From Flavobacteriales bacterium (GTDB lineage: Bacteria; Bacteroidota; Bacteroidia; Flavobacteriales_F; PHOS-HE28), in NCBI GenBank assembly GCA_016718655.1, contig JADKCV010000060.1, positions 115,538 to 179,537 on the forward strand: DNA of 64,000 nt, in the 5' to 3' direction. The notes under the pieces were generated by a model. That model was not told where the DNA came from and did no database searches. It worked only from the letters and a program-made list of their open reading frames with translations. The translations under genes and the position numbers were made by a program. Each line of letters opens with the position of its first letter. Positions within the stretch are counted from its first letter, which is position 1. This document shows positions 47,633-56,918 of the stretch, piece after piece.

Positions 47633-49594
47633 TTACAGCAGCAGGGTGACACGCGTGCCGATCGGTGCCCCGCCGCTATCGTGCAGGTCCTCCACCCGAA
47701 CAGCTCGTTCACCGCCCAACCTTCTGGTCAGCAGCAGGAGTCGCTCGCGCGTAAGTTGCATGCCAAGTGATCGATGGTCCTTGGTGGTATGCGTCGAGGT
47801 ACCTGTAGCCTGCCGTCCAACTCCATTGTCGGTGATCGTGCAGCACACCCGTTCCCCGGCGCGTTGGAACCGGACTTCCAACCTCCGTTCTCCCTCCTTG
47901 CCTGAAAGCCCATGCAGCACGGCATTCTCCACGAAGGGTTGGACGATCAAGGCGGGAACCTCCGCCTCCTCGTCCAGTAGTTCCGGATCGATGTCCACGA
48001 CGAAGGTCAATCCTTCCAAGCGTACGGATTCCAACTTCAAGTACTGCCTGAGGAAGTCGGCCTCAGCCTCCACCGCCACCCTGTCATCCACACTATGGTC
48101 AAGGACCTGGCGCAGCAGACGCGCGAAACCCTGCAAATAGGCCAGGGCTTCAAGTTGCTTTCCGGCCTGTGTCATTCGTGCCGCGCTCGTCAGGCTGTTG
48201 TAGATGAAGTGCGGGTTCATCTGGCTGCGCAACAACTTCAACTCGAGCAGTCCGTTGATCTCCGTGATCTCCTGATTGCTGGCCGCGAGCTTCTTGTTCA
48301 GCCCCTCCAACAAGCCCGCGTGACGCCGTTTCTCCCGGTAGTTATGGAAGAAGAGCAGCGCGGCTGTCAACGCCAGCAACGCTATCACACCGATGCCGAC
48401 CAACCGTTGCTGGTTCCGCCGGATGCGTTCGGCCTGTTCCCTGTTCTGAGCGCGTAACACCGCGTTGTCCCTTTCCTTCCGTTCGGTGTCGAATGTGGTG
48501 CGCAGGCGTGCGAGCTCCCGTTGCGTGTCGGCACCCTGCAGGCTGTCCTTCAGTGCCAGGTAGCGCTCCATGTGGCTGAATACGCCATCGGCGTTACCCT
48601 GTGCACGGGCCAACTGAGCCAGGCTGTACGCGTAGTTCATCATCAGCTCGCTGTCCCCGGTGCCCAAGGCCAGCGCTTCGCCTGTGCGCAGTGCCTCGGC
48701 GGCTTCGTCCATATGCCCCATGCGTAGGTGCAGGGCACCCAAGCTGCGCAGCACATAGGAAAGGTCGGTGGTGCTGTGCAGGGTGTCGTAGTGGGCGCGT
48801 GCGGTGCGGTAGGCGTTCAGCGCAGCGGCAGGGTCGCGGGGGGCCAGCAGGTCGCCGGTGTTCTCCGCCGTAATGCCCAGGCCCTGATGATCACGTAGTG
48901 TGGTGAAGATGGCCGCTGCTTCCGCCATGCGTTCCAGTGCGCGGGCCGTGTCGCCTTGCTCTCGGTAGGTGTTTCCGATGGCGACCGCGCAATTGGCCTG
49001 TTTGTTCGTGCGACCCAGCGCACGTTCCAAGGCCGCCGACCGCTCCAGGAATTCCAGGGCCTGCGGTATGTCTCCTGTTTTCCGGTAAGCGATACCGATG
49101 GAGTACAGGAGTATGGAAGTGCTCGCACTGTCCCCGGCTTGCTCGCTGGAGCGCAGGGCATCCAGGAAATGCTTCAAGGCCCCCACCTGATCGCCGCGTT
49201 TCTCGGCCACCCAGCCTTTGTTGCTCAAGGTCACAGCGACGTGCTCGGGCCGACCGGCCTTGCGGAACAGCGCCAACGCCCGGTCCAAATGGACATCCGC
49301 ACTATCCAACCGTCCTTGTCCAGCATCCAACCAACCGAGGTTGTTGTGGGCATCGCCGATGGCACGTTGGTTTCCAATGGAGGTGGCCAAGGCCAGCGCT
49401 TGTTCGCCACAGAGGCGGGCACTGTCAGGGTTTGCGTGGATCAGGTTGAAGCAAAGACGAGCGAGCGCATCTGCGCGCAGGGTATCGTTGGTGGCACGTG
49501 CCAGCTCGGTGCGGATGCCGGGTACAAGCGATGCGTCCTGGCCGGATGCGACGATCGCAAGGGCAAGCACAAGTGTGGAACACAGGGAACGCAT
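47633..49594 (-). CDS. TPR-containing LytS-type sensor histidine kinase
   Basis: 653 residues from the ATG at 49594. Signal-like N-terminus (LVLALAIVASGQ), then a periplasmic TPR array of about eight repeats (residues 30-330; AIGDAHNNLGWLDAGQGRLDSA, GALKHFLDALRSSEQAGD). One membrane helix near residue 390 (GIGVIALLALTAALLFF), a short coiled coil, then the His_kinase domain LRSQMNPHFIYNSL (His near residue 461) and an ATPase domain with PALIVQPFVENAVLHGL and DNGVGR. Such kinases signal to LytTR regulators; the partner follows directly. Signal unknown. Confidence 0.92.
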   Translation of the reverse strand: MRSLCSTLVLALAIVASGQDASLVPGIRTELARATNDTLRADALARLCFNLIHANPDSARLCGEQALALATSIGNQRAIGDAHNNLGWLDAGQGRLDSADVHLDRALALFRKAGRPEHVAVTLSNKGWVAEKRGDQVGALKHFLDALRSSEQAGDSASTSILLYSIGIAYRKTGDIPQALEFLERSAALERALGRTNKQANCAVAIGNTYREQGDTARALERMAEAAAIFTTLRDHQGLGITAENTGDLLAPRDPAAALNAYRTARAHYDTLHSTTDLSYVLRSLGALHLRMGHMDEAAEALRTGEALALGTGDSELMMNYAYSLAQLARAQGNADGVFSHMERYLALKDSLQGADTQRELARLRTTFDTERKERDNAVLRAQNREQAERIRRNQQRLVGIGVIALLALTAALLFFHNYREKRRHAGLLEGLNKKLAASNQEITEINGLLELKLLRSQMNPHFIYNSLTSAARMTQAGKQLEALAYLQGFARLLRQVLDHSVDDRVAVEAEADFLRQYLKLESVRLEGLTFVVDIDPELLDEEAEVPALIVQPFVENAVLHGLSGKEGERRLEVRFQRAGERVCCTITDNGVGRQATGTSTHTTKDHRSLGMQLTRERLLLLTRRLGGERAVRVEDLHDSGGAPIGTRVTLLL

Positions 49595-49638
49595 GGGGTA
49601 TGAAACAGAAAAGGCCATCCGAAGATGACCCTTTTTTG

Positions 49639-49712
49639 CGGACCGGACGGGACTCGAACCCGCGACCTCCGCCGTGACAGGGCGGCATTCTAACCAGCTG
49701 AACTACCGGTCC
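49639..49712 (-). tRNA. tRNA-Asp (anticodon GTC)
   Basis: 74 nt on the minus strand. Acceptor stem GGACCGG/CCGGTCC, D-arm with AGCTGGTTAGA, anticodon loop CTGTCAC (GTC, Asp), T-arm GGTTCGAGTCC, discriminator G. The CCA end is not encoded. Confidence 0.95.
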
Positions 49713-49848
49713 GTACAGCGACGCTTTCCAGCAGCGCGGGTGCAAATGTAGGGCTACGACGGGAACCTGCAAACGAGGGTTGAAAAATTCCGTTCCTGAC
49801 CAACGAGGCCGGTGCCACCCTTCAGGTCTTTCCTAGCGGAGCGGAGCC

Positions 49849-49856
49849 TACTTTTA
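49849..49856 (+). promoter_or_regulatory. -7 box TACTTTTA of gene 49861
   Basis: Ends 4 nt before the ATG at 49861. Short-leader box, TAnnTTT with an A in the last place. Confidence 0.45.
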
Positions 49857-49860
49857 TCCG

Positions 49861-51324
49861 ATGATCAAATGGGCAGTTGTATTCGCCTTCTTGCCGGTTC
49901 CCGCCATTGCACAGCACGTTCAGAACGGCGGATTCGAGATGATGCCGGATACCGGCTCCTTTCGACCCCTGTTCTGGTATGTCAGCGATGGTCTTCTGGT
50001 GCAGCCTTCAACGGAACAGCCTGTTGAAGGTGTGCGATCACTGTATCTCCACGGCAACTTCACCCCAAGCGCCCCTGGCCACCTCGTTCATAACGATACG
50101 AGCCGCTACACAGGGCTCCATAAGCTGCGGGTCTCGGTCAAGGTCAAGGTCGATAGCGGAGAAGCAGGGGTGGAGTTGTTCGCCTATTCCACCACGGATG
50201 AAGGGGGCACCTTGAATTACCAGGTCGCCAGGCCACAAGGCGTTTCCCAGCACCCGGGATGGGAAGAACTTGTGCTGACCTGCTGGGTCAATGAACAGGT
50301 ACGCAGCCTCCGCATCGGGCTCCAGCTGAAAAGCACGGTGGACCTGCTTGTTGATGACTTCAGTGTGCAGGAACTGCCTCGAAAGGACACTCCGGTCGCG
50401 TCTGAACTGCTGAACTATTCGGATGAAGTGCTCGCGTTGATCACGGAACATTCCCTGTACCGGAGCACCCTCGATACGGCTGTGCTCCGTGACGAGCTGT
50501 TGCAGCTGCTCGCGGATGGGCGCACGACGGACGACTTCCAACAAGTGGCCAACTTCTTCCTGAAGACCATTGATAAACACAGCTTCTACTGGAGCAAGGC
50601 TGAAGTGGAGGCTTGGCGTGGAACGGATACGGATGATGATGCGATGTCGGGCTCGGAGGAGGCCTTCGACTTTCCCGTCACCACCGGCCACTTGATCGGT
50701 GAGGATGTGGCTTACCTGAACATGCCGCCTTTCAATTCAGGGAACGCGGCATGGGATACCCACTTCGCCGATACGCTGCACGGACTGATACGCACCTTGG
50801 ACCGTCCCGGACTGAAAGGATGGGTGCTGGACCTTCGTGGGAACCAAGGTGGTAATTGCTGGCCGATGCTGGCGGGTATCGGTCCTGTGCTGGGCAATGG
50901 GGTATGCGGGTATTTCGGAGCGGGCGAGGACCGATCCCATTGGTCCTATGGCGAGGGGCGTAGTTCGATGGACGATACCGTCCAATGTGCCATTTCACGG
51001 TCCCCATACACCTTGCATGCACCCGATCCGCGCGTTGCGGTGCTCACCGGACCTGCCACTGCCAGTTCCGGTGAGGTGGTCGCTGTGGCTTTCCGTGGCC
51101 GACACGGAGCACGCAGCTTCGGGTCAGCGACCGCGGGTTATTCCACCTCCAATACCAACTTCGAGCTCAGTGATGGTGCCATGCTCTTCCTTGCCACCTC
51201 GGTCTATGTGGACCGCGCACTGAACCCATACGGCGGCGCAGTGCCACCCGACGAGGTGGTGCCGAAAAGTGCAGAAGGAGATGCCACCCTGGACCGCGCT
51301 GTGCAATGGCTGCGCGGTGAGTGA
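49861..51324 (+). CDS. S41-like secreted serine protease
   Basis: 487 residues. Signal peptide about residues 1-18 (ends AIAQ). Residues 20-170 form a beta-sandwich-like domain (GGFEMMPDTGSFRPLFWYVSDG, WEELVLTCWVNE), as in carbohydrate-binding modules. The C-terminal half has the peptidase S41 (tail-specific protease-like) layout: VAYLNMPPFNSGNAAWD, LDLRGNQGGNCWPM, then the likely nucleophile region TGPATASSGEVVAVAF. The full PDZ domain of classical CtpA is not evident. Secreted or periplasmic; substrate unknown. Isolated between a tRNA and the convergent DUF58 gene. Confidence 0.8.
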   Translation: MIKWAVVFAFLPVPAIAQHVQNGGFEMMPDTGSFRPLFWYVSDGLLVQPSTEQPVEGVRSLYLHGNFTPSAPGHLVHNDTSRYTGLHKLRVSVKVKVDSGEAGVELFAYSTTDEGGTLNYQVARPQGVSQHPGWEELVLTCWVNEQVRSLRIGLQLKSTVDLLVDDFSVQELPRKDTPVASELLNYSDEVLALITEHSLYRSTLDTAVLRDELLQLLADGRTTDDFQQVANFFLKTIDKHSFYWSKAEVEAWRGTDTDDDAMSGSEEAFDFPVTTGHLIGEDVAYLNMPPFNSGNAAWDTHFADTLHGLIRTLDRPGLKGWVLDLRGNQGGNCWPMLAGIGPVLGNGVCGYFGAGEDRSHWSYGEGRSSMDDTVQCAISRSPYTLHAPDPRVAVLTGPATASSGEVVAVAFRGRHGARSFGSATAGYSTSNTNFELSDGAMLFLATSVYVDRALNPYGGAVPPDEVVPKSAEGDATLDRAVQWLRGE

Positions 51325-51326
51325 TC

Positions 51327-52250
51327 CTAGTACATCCGCGATCGTTTGTTCAAGAACTGCATCAGAATGGGCTCGAAGCCTGCGTGGATATCGGCCTCCA
51401 CCAGGTCGATGCGATACTGACCGCATTTCAATTTCAGTCGATGCCAACGGGCTTCCATGGCAGCGCGGTAGGCTTCGCGCACCTCAGCAGGGTGGGCCTT
51501 CACCTCCTGTCCGGTCTCCACATCCACGAACGTGTAGGGGCGGTCCTGGAGGTCCAGTTCCAACTCATGCTTCCGGTCCACCACATGGAACAGGATGATG
51601 TCGTGTTTGTTGAAGCGTAGGTGCTGGAGCGCGTCGAAGATGGCATCCTCCTCATCCGTGCCGTCCAACATGTCGCTCAGGATGACCACCAGGCTGCGCC
51701 GATGTGCCCGTTGAGCGATGTCATGGAGCGCCTTCACCAGTCGAGTGCCCTGCCCTCGAGCCGGTGCCGTTGAAGCCAGAACGGTCTCCAAATGGTCCAT
51801 CAAATGACGGAGGTGCGTGGCATTGCTGCGAGCACGCTCGGCCACCTTCACCGCATCGCTGAAGATGGTCAGGCCCACAGCATCGCGCTGCTTGCGAAGC
51901 AATTGAATGAAGGCCGCCGCCGCATGCACCCCGAACTCCACCTTGTTGAACCCTTGCACACGATCCTTGTCCGGGAAGTACATGGAACTGGAGCAGTCCA
52001 ACACCAACTCGCAGCGGAGGTTGGTCTCCTCCTCGTAACGCTTCACGAAGAGCTTATCGGTGCGGGCGAACAGTTTCCAGTCGATGTGGCGAGTGCTCTC
52101 TCCACTGTTGTAGGCACGGTGCTCCGCGAATTCCACGCTGAAGCCATGGAACGGGCTCTTGTGCAAACCTGCGAGAAATCCCTCCACCACCTGCCGTGCC
52201 TTGAACTCAAGGGCGCTCAGCGCTTGGAGGTGTTGCTGTTGGATGGGCAT
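51327..52250 (-). CDS. DUF58 domain protein (vWA-like)
   Basis: 307 residues. Starts MPIQQQHLQALSALEFKARQVVEGF, then GFSVEFAEHRAYNSGESTRHIDWKLFARTDKLFVKRYEEETN, which is the DUF58 core, followed by a vWA-like fold with a metal site CSSSMYFP, VGLTIFSDAV and VVILSDMLDGT. In Bacteroidota such proteins occur with MoxR ATPases and aerotolerance genes, none of which is here. A GACCTTTG box 8 nt before the start supports its own promoter. Cytoplasmic or membrane-associated; role unknown. Confidence 0.9.
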   Translation of the reverse strand: MPIQQQHLQALSALEFKARQVVEGFLAGLHKSPFHGFSVEFAEHRAYNSGESTRHIDWKLFARTDKLFVKRYEEETNLRCELVLDCSSSMYFPDKDRVQGFNKVEFGVHAAAAFIQLLRKQRDAVGLTIFSDAVKVAERARSNATHLRHLMDHLETVLASTAPARGQGTRLVKALHDIAQRAHRRSLVVILSDMLDGTDEEDAIFDALQHLRFNKHDIILFHVVDRKHELELDLQDRPYTFVDVETGQEVKAHPAEVREAYRAAMEARWHRLKLKCGQYRIDLVEADIHAGFEPILMQFLNKRSRMY

Positions 52251-52258
52251 CTGAGGAA

Positions 52259-52266
52259 CAAAGGTC
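52259..52266 (-). promoter_or_regulatory. -7 box GACCTTTG of the DUF58 gene
   Basis: Ends 8 nt before the ATG at 52250, inside the start of the doubtful ORF 52281-52460 region's downstream flank. Confidence 0.45.
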
Positions 52267-52280
52267 GGCGATCGCCACCA

Positions 52281-52460
52281 CTATGCGGCCGGCGCATTGC
52301 CAGGCAGGTTGAAAAGGCCTGAGTCGCTTATGCTCGCCTCATTATGCGCGCCGCTTCTGTCCTTATGGGCCTCAGGGTCGCTTTCGATGATGGCTTCGGC
52401 CAGTCGCAGGAACTCATTGGCCTTCTTGAAATGAGGTGGAGCTGCGATCGGCTGCCCCAT
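52281..52460 (-). CDS. Possible small hypothetical protein
   Basis: 59 residues if the ATG at 52460 is used (MGQPIAAPPHFKKANEFLRLA...). Helical segment ANEFLRLAEAIIESDPEAHKD, then a low-complexity end. The frame continues upstream but without coding character. No family, no promoter box at this ATG. It may be non-coding spacer between the DUF58 and thioredoxin genes. Confidence 0.3.
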   Translation of the reverse strand: MGQPIAAPPHFKKANEFLRLAEAIIESDPEAHKDRSGAHNEASISDSGLFNLPGNAPAA

Positions 52461-52519
52461 GTTCAGTGAATTACCCACGGGGTTCGATGGACACTGATCA
52501 GCGTGCCGTGTGCTGACCC

Positions 52520-52559
52520 AAAAAGCGGACCCCGCACGACCATCGGTCATGCGGGGTCC
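52520..52559 (-). terminator. Rho-independent terminator of the thioredoxin gene
   Basis: On the minus strand: 10-bp stem GGACCCCGCA/TGCGGGGTCC (52527-52536 and 52550-52559), 13-nt loop, then GC and TTTTT. It lies 20 bp after the trx stop. Confidence 0.8.
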
Positions 52560-52578
52560 CCATCGGTTCGGATGTGTA

Positions 52579-52899
52579 TCAGGCCAACTGCCCGTCCAGC
52601 TTCTGTGCCAGTTGGCTCTTGGGGACGGCACCTACTGCACGGTCCACGATCTCGCCGTTCTTGAACACGAGCAGAGTGGGGATGCTGCGGATGCCGTACT
52701 TCATGCTGATGGCGGCGTTGTTGTCCACGTTCAGCTTGCCGACAACGGCCTTGCCTTCGTACTCTTTGCTGAGTTCCTCCACCACGGGACCTACCATCCG
52801 GCAGGGTCCGCACCATTCGGCCCAAAAGTCGACCAGTACGGGCTTGTCGCTCTTCAGGACGAGTTCTTCGAAATTGCTATCGGTGAATTCGAGTGCCAT
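52579..52899 (-). CDS. trxA: Thioredoxin
   Basis: 106 residues from the ATG at 52899. Classic thioredoxin: VDFWAEWCGPCRM active site at about residues 24-36, then YGIRSIPTLLVFKNGEIVDRAVGA with the cis-Pro (SIPT). Full normal length with no signal peptide, so cytoplasmic disulfide reductase. It has a TACCTTTG box about 100 nt upstream, so it carries a real leader, and a strong terminator follows. Confidence 0.97.
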   Translation of the reverse strand: MALEFTDSNFEELVLKSDKPVLVDFWAEWCGPCRMVGPVVEELSKEYEGKAVVGKLNVDNNAAISMKYGIRSIPTLLVFKNGEIVDRAVGAVPKSQLAQKLDGQLA

Positions 52900-53001
52900 G
52901 GCTTGGTTGCGCTTACACGCTGGTTGGTTGCAAGTTGATGTTCGATGCCGAGGGTCGTACGCTCGAATTGGTGCCTCGACTTCCGACCTTGAGCTGGTGC
53001 G

Positions 53002-53009
53002 CAAAGGTA
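53002..53009 (-). promoter_or_regulatory. -7 box TACCTTTG of trxA
   Basis: Exact TAnnTTTG, about 100 nt before the trxA start; this gene is an exception to the short-leader pattern and so would have a 5' leader. Confidence 0.5.
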
Positions 53010-53169
53010 CCCTACCTAGCCAAATTCCTTGCCATGGAAAGTTGTCTGCCGATCCGTCAGGCTTCCAAGCGAGGCATTATCGATCGTAAGGTGCGATGTG
53101 AAGGCCATAGGACCTGCGAAAGTGTAAGTCTCCAAGACCTTGAGGTAACCCGCCAGGGCGGTTCACGAT

Positions 53170-56100
53170 CTAGTTCAAGGTCCACTTGACCTCTGCCAGA
53201 CCGTCCAGCCCGCGCACCAACTCCTCGCTAAGGGTCACTTGTAACACCTTGCTGGCAGCCTCCACCGTGGTATTGGTCGAAGGGCTGTTCAAGATCACAT
53301 TCACTTTGCATTTACCCGGCGCTGCCTGTAGCAGGGAACCAAGCTCCCGGACCGACACTTCGCTCATCCGGTCGGCGTCCACCATCAAGTTCAATTTGGT
53401 GATGTACTTCTCCCGCGCATCGCCCAGAAGGTCGATGTTGTAGACCTTCAGTTCCATCTGGCCCTCGTCACGCCCCCACGTACGCGCCATGGCTTTCCCT
53501 TTCACCAAGAGCAAAGCGCCGGTCTGCAGGTAGAGCTTGAACTTCATGTAGTCCTCGCTGAAGAACATGAATTCGTGGGTGCCGTGGTGGTCCTCCAAGG
53601 AAAGGCTTCCGAAAGGCTTGCCGCTCTTGGCGATGCGGTGTTCGGCCTTGGTGACGATCCCCGCGAAGGTGAGGTCGCGACCCGACAACCTGTCCAAGTC
53701 CTTCAGATCGGGCAGGGTGGTGTTGCACAAGTATTTGATCTCCAGCCGATGATCGTCCAAGGGGTGACCGCTCAGGTAGAAGCCGATGACCTCCTTCTCG
53801 TAGTGGAGTTGTTCCAACGCGCTCCATGGATCGATGGCCGGCAGGGTGGGCTCGGGTATGCCTGCCGCATCGTCAGCTTCACCGAACATGTTCACCTGTG
53901 CGCTGTCCGCCCCGTCCTGGTTCTGTTGTCCATAACGCACCAAGGTCTCCATGAAGGTAGGCTTCCCTTCGCCTGCACTGTGGAAGTAATGTGCACGGGG
54001 ACTCCTGGGGGATCCATCGACGGCACGGGCATAGGCCAGGCTTTCCAAAGCCTTGCGGTTGGCACTGCGCAGGTTCACACGCCGCATCAGGTCATAGATG
54101 CTCATGAATGGCCCGCGTTCGCTCTTTCGTTCGTTGACAATGGCCTCCACCGCCGCTTCTCCCACACCCTTCACCGCGCCGAGTCCGAAGCGGATCTGCC
54201 CCTGCTTGTTCACGCTGAACTGCAACTGGCTCTCGTTCACATCAGGACCCAGCACGGAGATGCCCATACGCCGGCATTCCTCCATGAAGAAGGTGATCTT
54301 GTCGATGCTGCCCTGCGAGTGGGTGAGCACGCTGGCCATGTACTCGCTGGGGTAGTTGGCCTTCAGCCACGCGGTCTGGTAGGCCACAAAGGCGTAGCAC
54401 GTGCTGTGGCTCTTGTTGAAGGCATACTGCGCGAAGGCCTCCCAGTCGGTCCAGATCTTCTCGCACACCTTGGCATCGAAGCCTCGCTCGGCGGTCCCTT
54501 CCAGGAACTTGCCTTTCATCTTGTCCAGCGTGGCGCGGTCCTTCTTGCCCATCGCCTTCCGCAGCACGTCCGCGTCGCCCTTGGTGAAGCCCGCGAGCTT
54601 CTGGCTCAGCAACATCACCTGCTCCTGGTACACCGTTACCCCGTAGGTCTCCTTCAGCAATTCCTCCATCTCGGGGAGATCGTATACGATCCGTTCCAGA
54701 CCGTGCTTCCGCTTGATGAAGGTGGGGATGTATTCCAAGGGCCCCGGACGGTACAGGGCGTTCATGGCGATCAGGTCGCCGAATTGGTCGGCCTTCAGTT
54801 CACGCAGGTACTTCTGCATGCCCGCGCTTTCGAACTGGAAGGTGCCGTTGGTCTCGGCGCGCTGGTAGAGCGCGTAGGTCTTCGGGTCGTCCAGCGGAAT
54901 GCCGTCGATGTCGATCCGGATGCCGTGGTTCGCATCGATCATGCGTAGTGCATCGCGGATGATGGTGAGCGTCTTCAGCCCTAGGAAGTCCATCTTGATC
55001 ACCCCGGCGTCCTCGATCACCTTGCCATCGAACTGGGTGATCAGCATGGGCGAATCCTTGCTGGTGCACACCGGGATGTATTCCGTGAGATCGCTTGGAG
55101 CGATGATCAGCCCTGCCGCGTGGATCCCTACTCCGCGCACGCTGCCTTCCAGCTTTTCGGCTTCGCGAAGCACATCGGCGGTGAGTTCACCGCTTTCGAG
55201 GATCTCGCGCAGTTGTTTCGTCGCAGCGATCTCCTCGCTGCTGAAGTTCTCCTTCTGTTTCAGGCTGCCTTCTCCGTCCAACGGCGCGCGCAGGATCCGG
55301 CCTAGTTCGATGCCCGGTCGTTCCGGGATCAACTTGGCGAGCCGGTCGGCCTCTTGCAGGGGGAGGTCCAACACCCGGGATACATCGCGGATGCTGCTCT
55401 TCGCCGCCATGCTGCCGTAGGTCACGATCTGCGCCACTTGGTTCTGGCCGTACTTCTCCACCACGTAGTCGATCACCTTTTGGCGGCCTTCGTCGTCGAA
55501 GTCCGTATCCACATCGGGCATGCTCTTGCGATCCGGGTTCAGGAAGCGCTCGAACAGCAGGTCGTATTTGATGGGGTCGATGTTGGTGATGCCGATGCAA
55601 TAGGCCACCGCACTGCCCGCCGCACTGCCACGGCCCGGACCGATCAACACCCCGATCTTGCGACCGTGGTTGATGAAGTCCTGTACGATGAGGAAGTAGC
55701 CCGCGAAGCCCATGGTGCGGATCACGAAGAGCTCGAAGTCCAGCCGCTCCTTGATCTTCAGGTCCAGCGAATCGATGCCCGAGACCCCATCGTTGATGTA
55801 CCGCTTGATGGCCCCCTGATAGGTCAGGTGCTGCAGGTAGTCGTCCTGGTTGGTGAAGCCTTCCGGTAGCTGGTAGTTGGGCAGGAGGATGTCCTTCTTC
55901 AGCTTCAAGGTCTCCACCTTGTCCACGATCAGGCCGGTGTTGTCCAAGGCCTCCGGCAGGTCGCCGAAGGTCTCGGCCATCTGGGCCTGGGTCTTGAAGA
56001 AGAACTGGTCGTTGGGGAAGCCGAAGCGCTTGTCCTTGGTGGAGGTGTCCTCGTCCGTGGCGATGGGCGTGCTCTGCTTCTCGCCGGTGTTGATGCACAG

Positions 56101-56793
56101 CAGGATGTCGTGCGCGTTGCTGTCCTCGCGGTCGGTGTAGTGGCTGTCGTTGCTGGCGATGATGGGCACATTGTACTTGCGGGCCCATTGCACCAGCACG
56201 GCGTTCACCTTGTCCTGTTCGGGAATGCCGTGGCGCTGCAGCTCGATGTAGTAGTCCTCGCCGAAGAGGTCCAACCACCACTTGAACTCGGTTTCGGCAG
56301 CGGAGAGGTCGCCATCACCGGCGCGCATGATGGCCTGCGGCACACTGGCCCCCAGGCAGCAGGTGGTGGCGATCAGTCCCTCGTGGTACTTCACGATCAG
56401 CTCCTTGTCGATGCGCGGATACTTGCTGTAGAACCCGTCCATGAAGCCCAGTGAGCAGAGCTTACTGAGGTTCTTGTAGCCTTCCGCGTTCTTGGCCAGC
56501 ATCAGCTGGTGGAAGCGCTTGTCCTTGTCGTCGCGGGTGAAGGTCTTCTTGAAGCGATCGGCCACCACATAGAACTCGCAGCCCACAATGGGCTTCACCT
56601 TGGGCGTGCCGTCATCGTTCTTGTGCTTGCCCGCTTCGGCCACGAACTTGAAGGCCCCGAACATGTTGCCGTGGTCGGTGATGGCCAGCGCGGGCTGGCC
56701 GTCCTTCGCCGCTTTCTTGAAGAGCGAAGGGATGCTGGCGGCCCCGTCGAGGAGCGAGAATTGGGTGTGGACGTGAAGGTGCGAGAACGACAT
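53170..56793 (-). CDS. dnaE: DNA polymerase III subunit alpha
   Basis: 1207 residues, intact despite frameshifts elsewhere. PHP domain at the N-terminus (FSHLHVHTQFSLLDG, AITDHGNMFG, ASNDSHYTDRED). Polymerase palm with the catalytic acids in PDVDTDFDDEGR at about residues 424-430 and KMDFLGL at about 601; fingers and tail follow (QYAFNKSHSTCYA, TQFDGKVIEDAG). OB-fold near residue 1035 (LTFAGIVTKAEHRI, SLSLEDHHGT). Replicative polymerase alpha subunit of the DnaE1 type; no intein. A TAACTTCG box lies 25 nt before the ATG. trxA is 270 bp downstream with its own promoter. Confidence 0.97.
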   Translation of the reverse strand: MSFSHLHVHTQFSLLDGAASIPSLFKKAAKDGQPALAITDHGNMFGAFKFVAEAGKHKNDDGTPKVKPIVGCEFYVVADRFKKTFTRDDKDKRFHQLMLAKNAEGYKNLSKLCSLGFMDGFYSKYPRIDKELIVKYHEGLIATTCCLGASVPQAIMRAGDGDLSAAETEFKWWLDLFGEDYYIELQRHGIPEQDKVNAVLVQWARKYNVPIIASNDSHYTDREDSNAHDILLCINTGEKQSTPIATDEDTSTKDKRFGFPNDQFFFKTQAQMAETFGDLPEALDNTGLIVDKVETLKLKKDILLPNYQLPEGFTNQDDYLQHLTYQGAIKRYINDGVSGIDSLDLKIKERLDFELFVIRTMGFAGYFLIVQDFINHGRKIGVLIGPGRGSAAGSAVAYCIGITNIDPIKYDLLFERFLNPDRKSMPDVDTDFDDEGRQKVIDYVVEKYGQNQVAQIVTYGSMAAKSSIRDVSRVLDLPLQEADRLAKLIPERPGIELGRILRAPLDGEGSLKQKENFSSEEIAATKQLREILESGELTADVLREAEKLEGSVRGVGIHAAGLIIAPSDLTEYIPVCTSKDSPMLITQFDGKVIEDAGVIKMDFLGLKTLTIIRDALRMIDANHGIRIDIDGIPLDDPKTYALYQRAETNGTFQFESAGMQKYLRELKADQFGDLIAMNALYRPGPLEYIPTFIKRKHGLERIVYDLPEMEELLKETYGVTVYQEQVMLLSQKLAGFTKGDADVLRKAMGKKDRATLDKMKGKFLEGTAERGFDAKVCEKIWTDWEAFAQYAFNKSHSTCYAFVAYQTAWLKANYPSEYMASVLTHSQGSIDKITFFMEECRRMGISVLGPDVNESQLQFSVNKQGQIRFGLGAVKGVGEAAVEAIVNERKSERGPFMSIYDLMRRVNLRSANRKALESLAYARAVDGSPRSPRAHYFHSAGEGKPTFMETLVRYGQQNQDGADSAQVNMFGEADDAAGIPEPTLPAIDPWSALEQLHYEKEVIGFYLSGHPLDDHRLEIKYLCNTTLPDLKDLDRLSGRDLTFAGIVTKAEHRIAKSGKPFGSLSLEDHHGTHEFMFFSEDYMKFKLYLQTGALLLVKGKAMARTWGRDEGQMELKVYNIDLLGDAREKYITKLNLMVDADRMSEVSVRELGSLLQAAPGKCKVNVILNSPSTNTTVEAASKVLQVTLSEELVRGLDGLAEVKWTLN

Positions 56794-56818
56794 CGGATGT
56801 TCGGCGGAAAGCGGAGGC

Positions 56819-56826
56819 CGAAGTTA
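56819..56826 (-). promoter_or_regulatory. -7 box TAACTTCG of dnaE
   Basis: TAnnTTCG variant on the minus strand, 25 nt before the ATG at 56793. Confidence 0.45.
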
Positions 56827-56905
56827 CCGTGCGTGGGTGGGAGGTAAGGGGATCAGTTTTCCACAGCATGTCCGTTCCCTCTGCTGCGTATGGTGTTCCG
56901 CGCAT

Positions 56906-56913
56906 CATCTTTG
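56906..56913 (+). promoter_or_regulatory. -7 box CATCTTTG of gene 56919
   Basis: Ends 5 nt before the ATG at 56919; decides this start over in-frame codons upstream. Confidence 0.5.
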
Positions 56914-56918
56914 TGCAC

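Noticed and set aside
53575..54948. A 457-codon plus-strand ORF opposite dnaE
   Set aside because: Antisense of conserved polymerase sequence; no independent start signals or family motifs.
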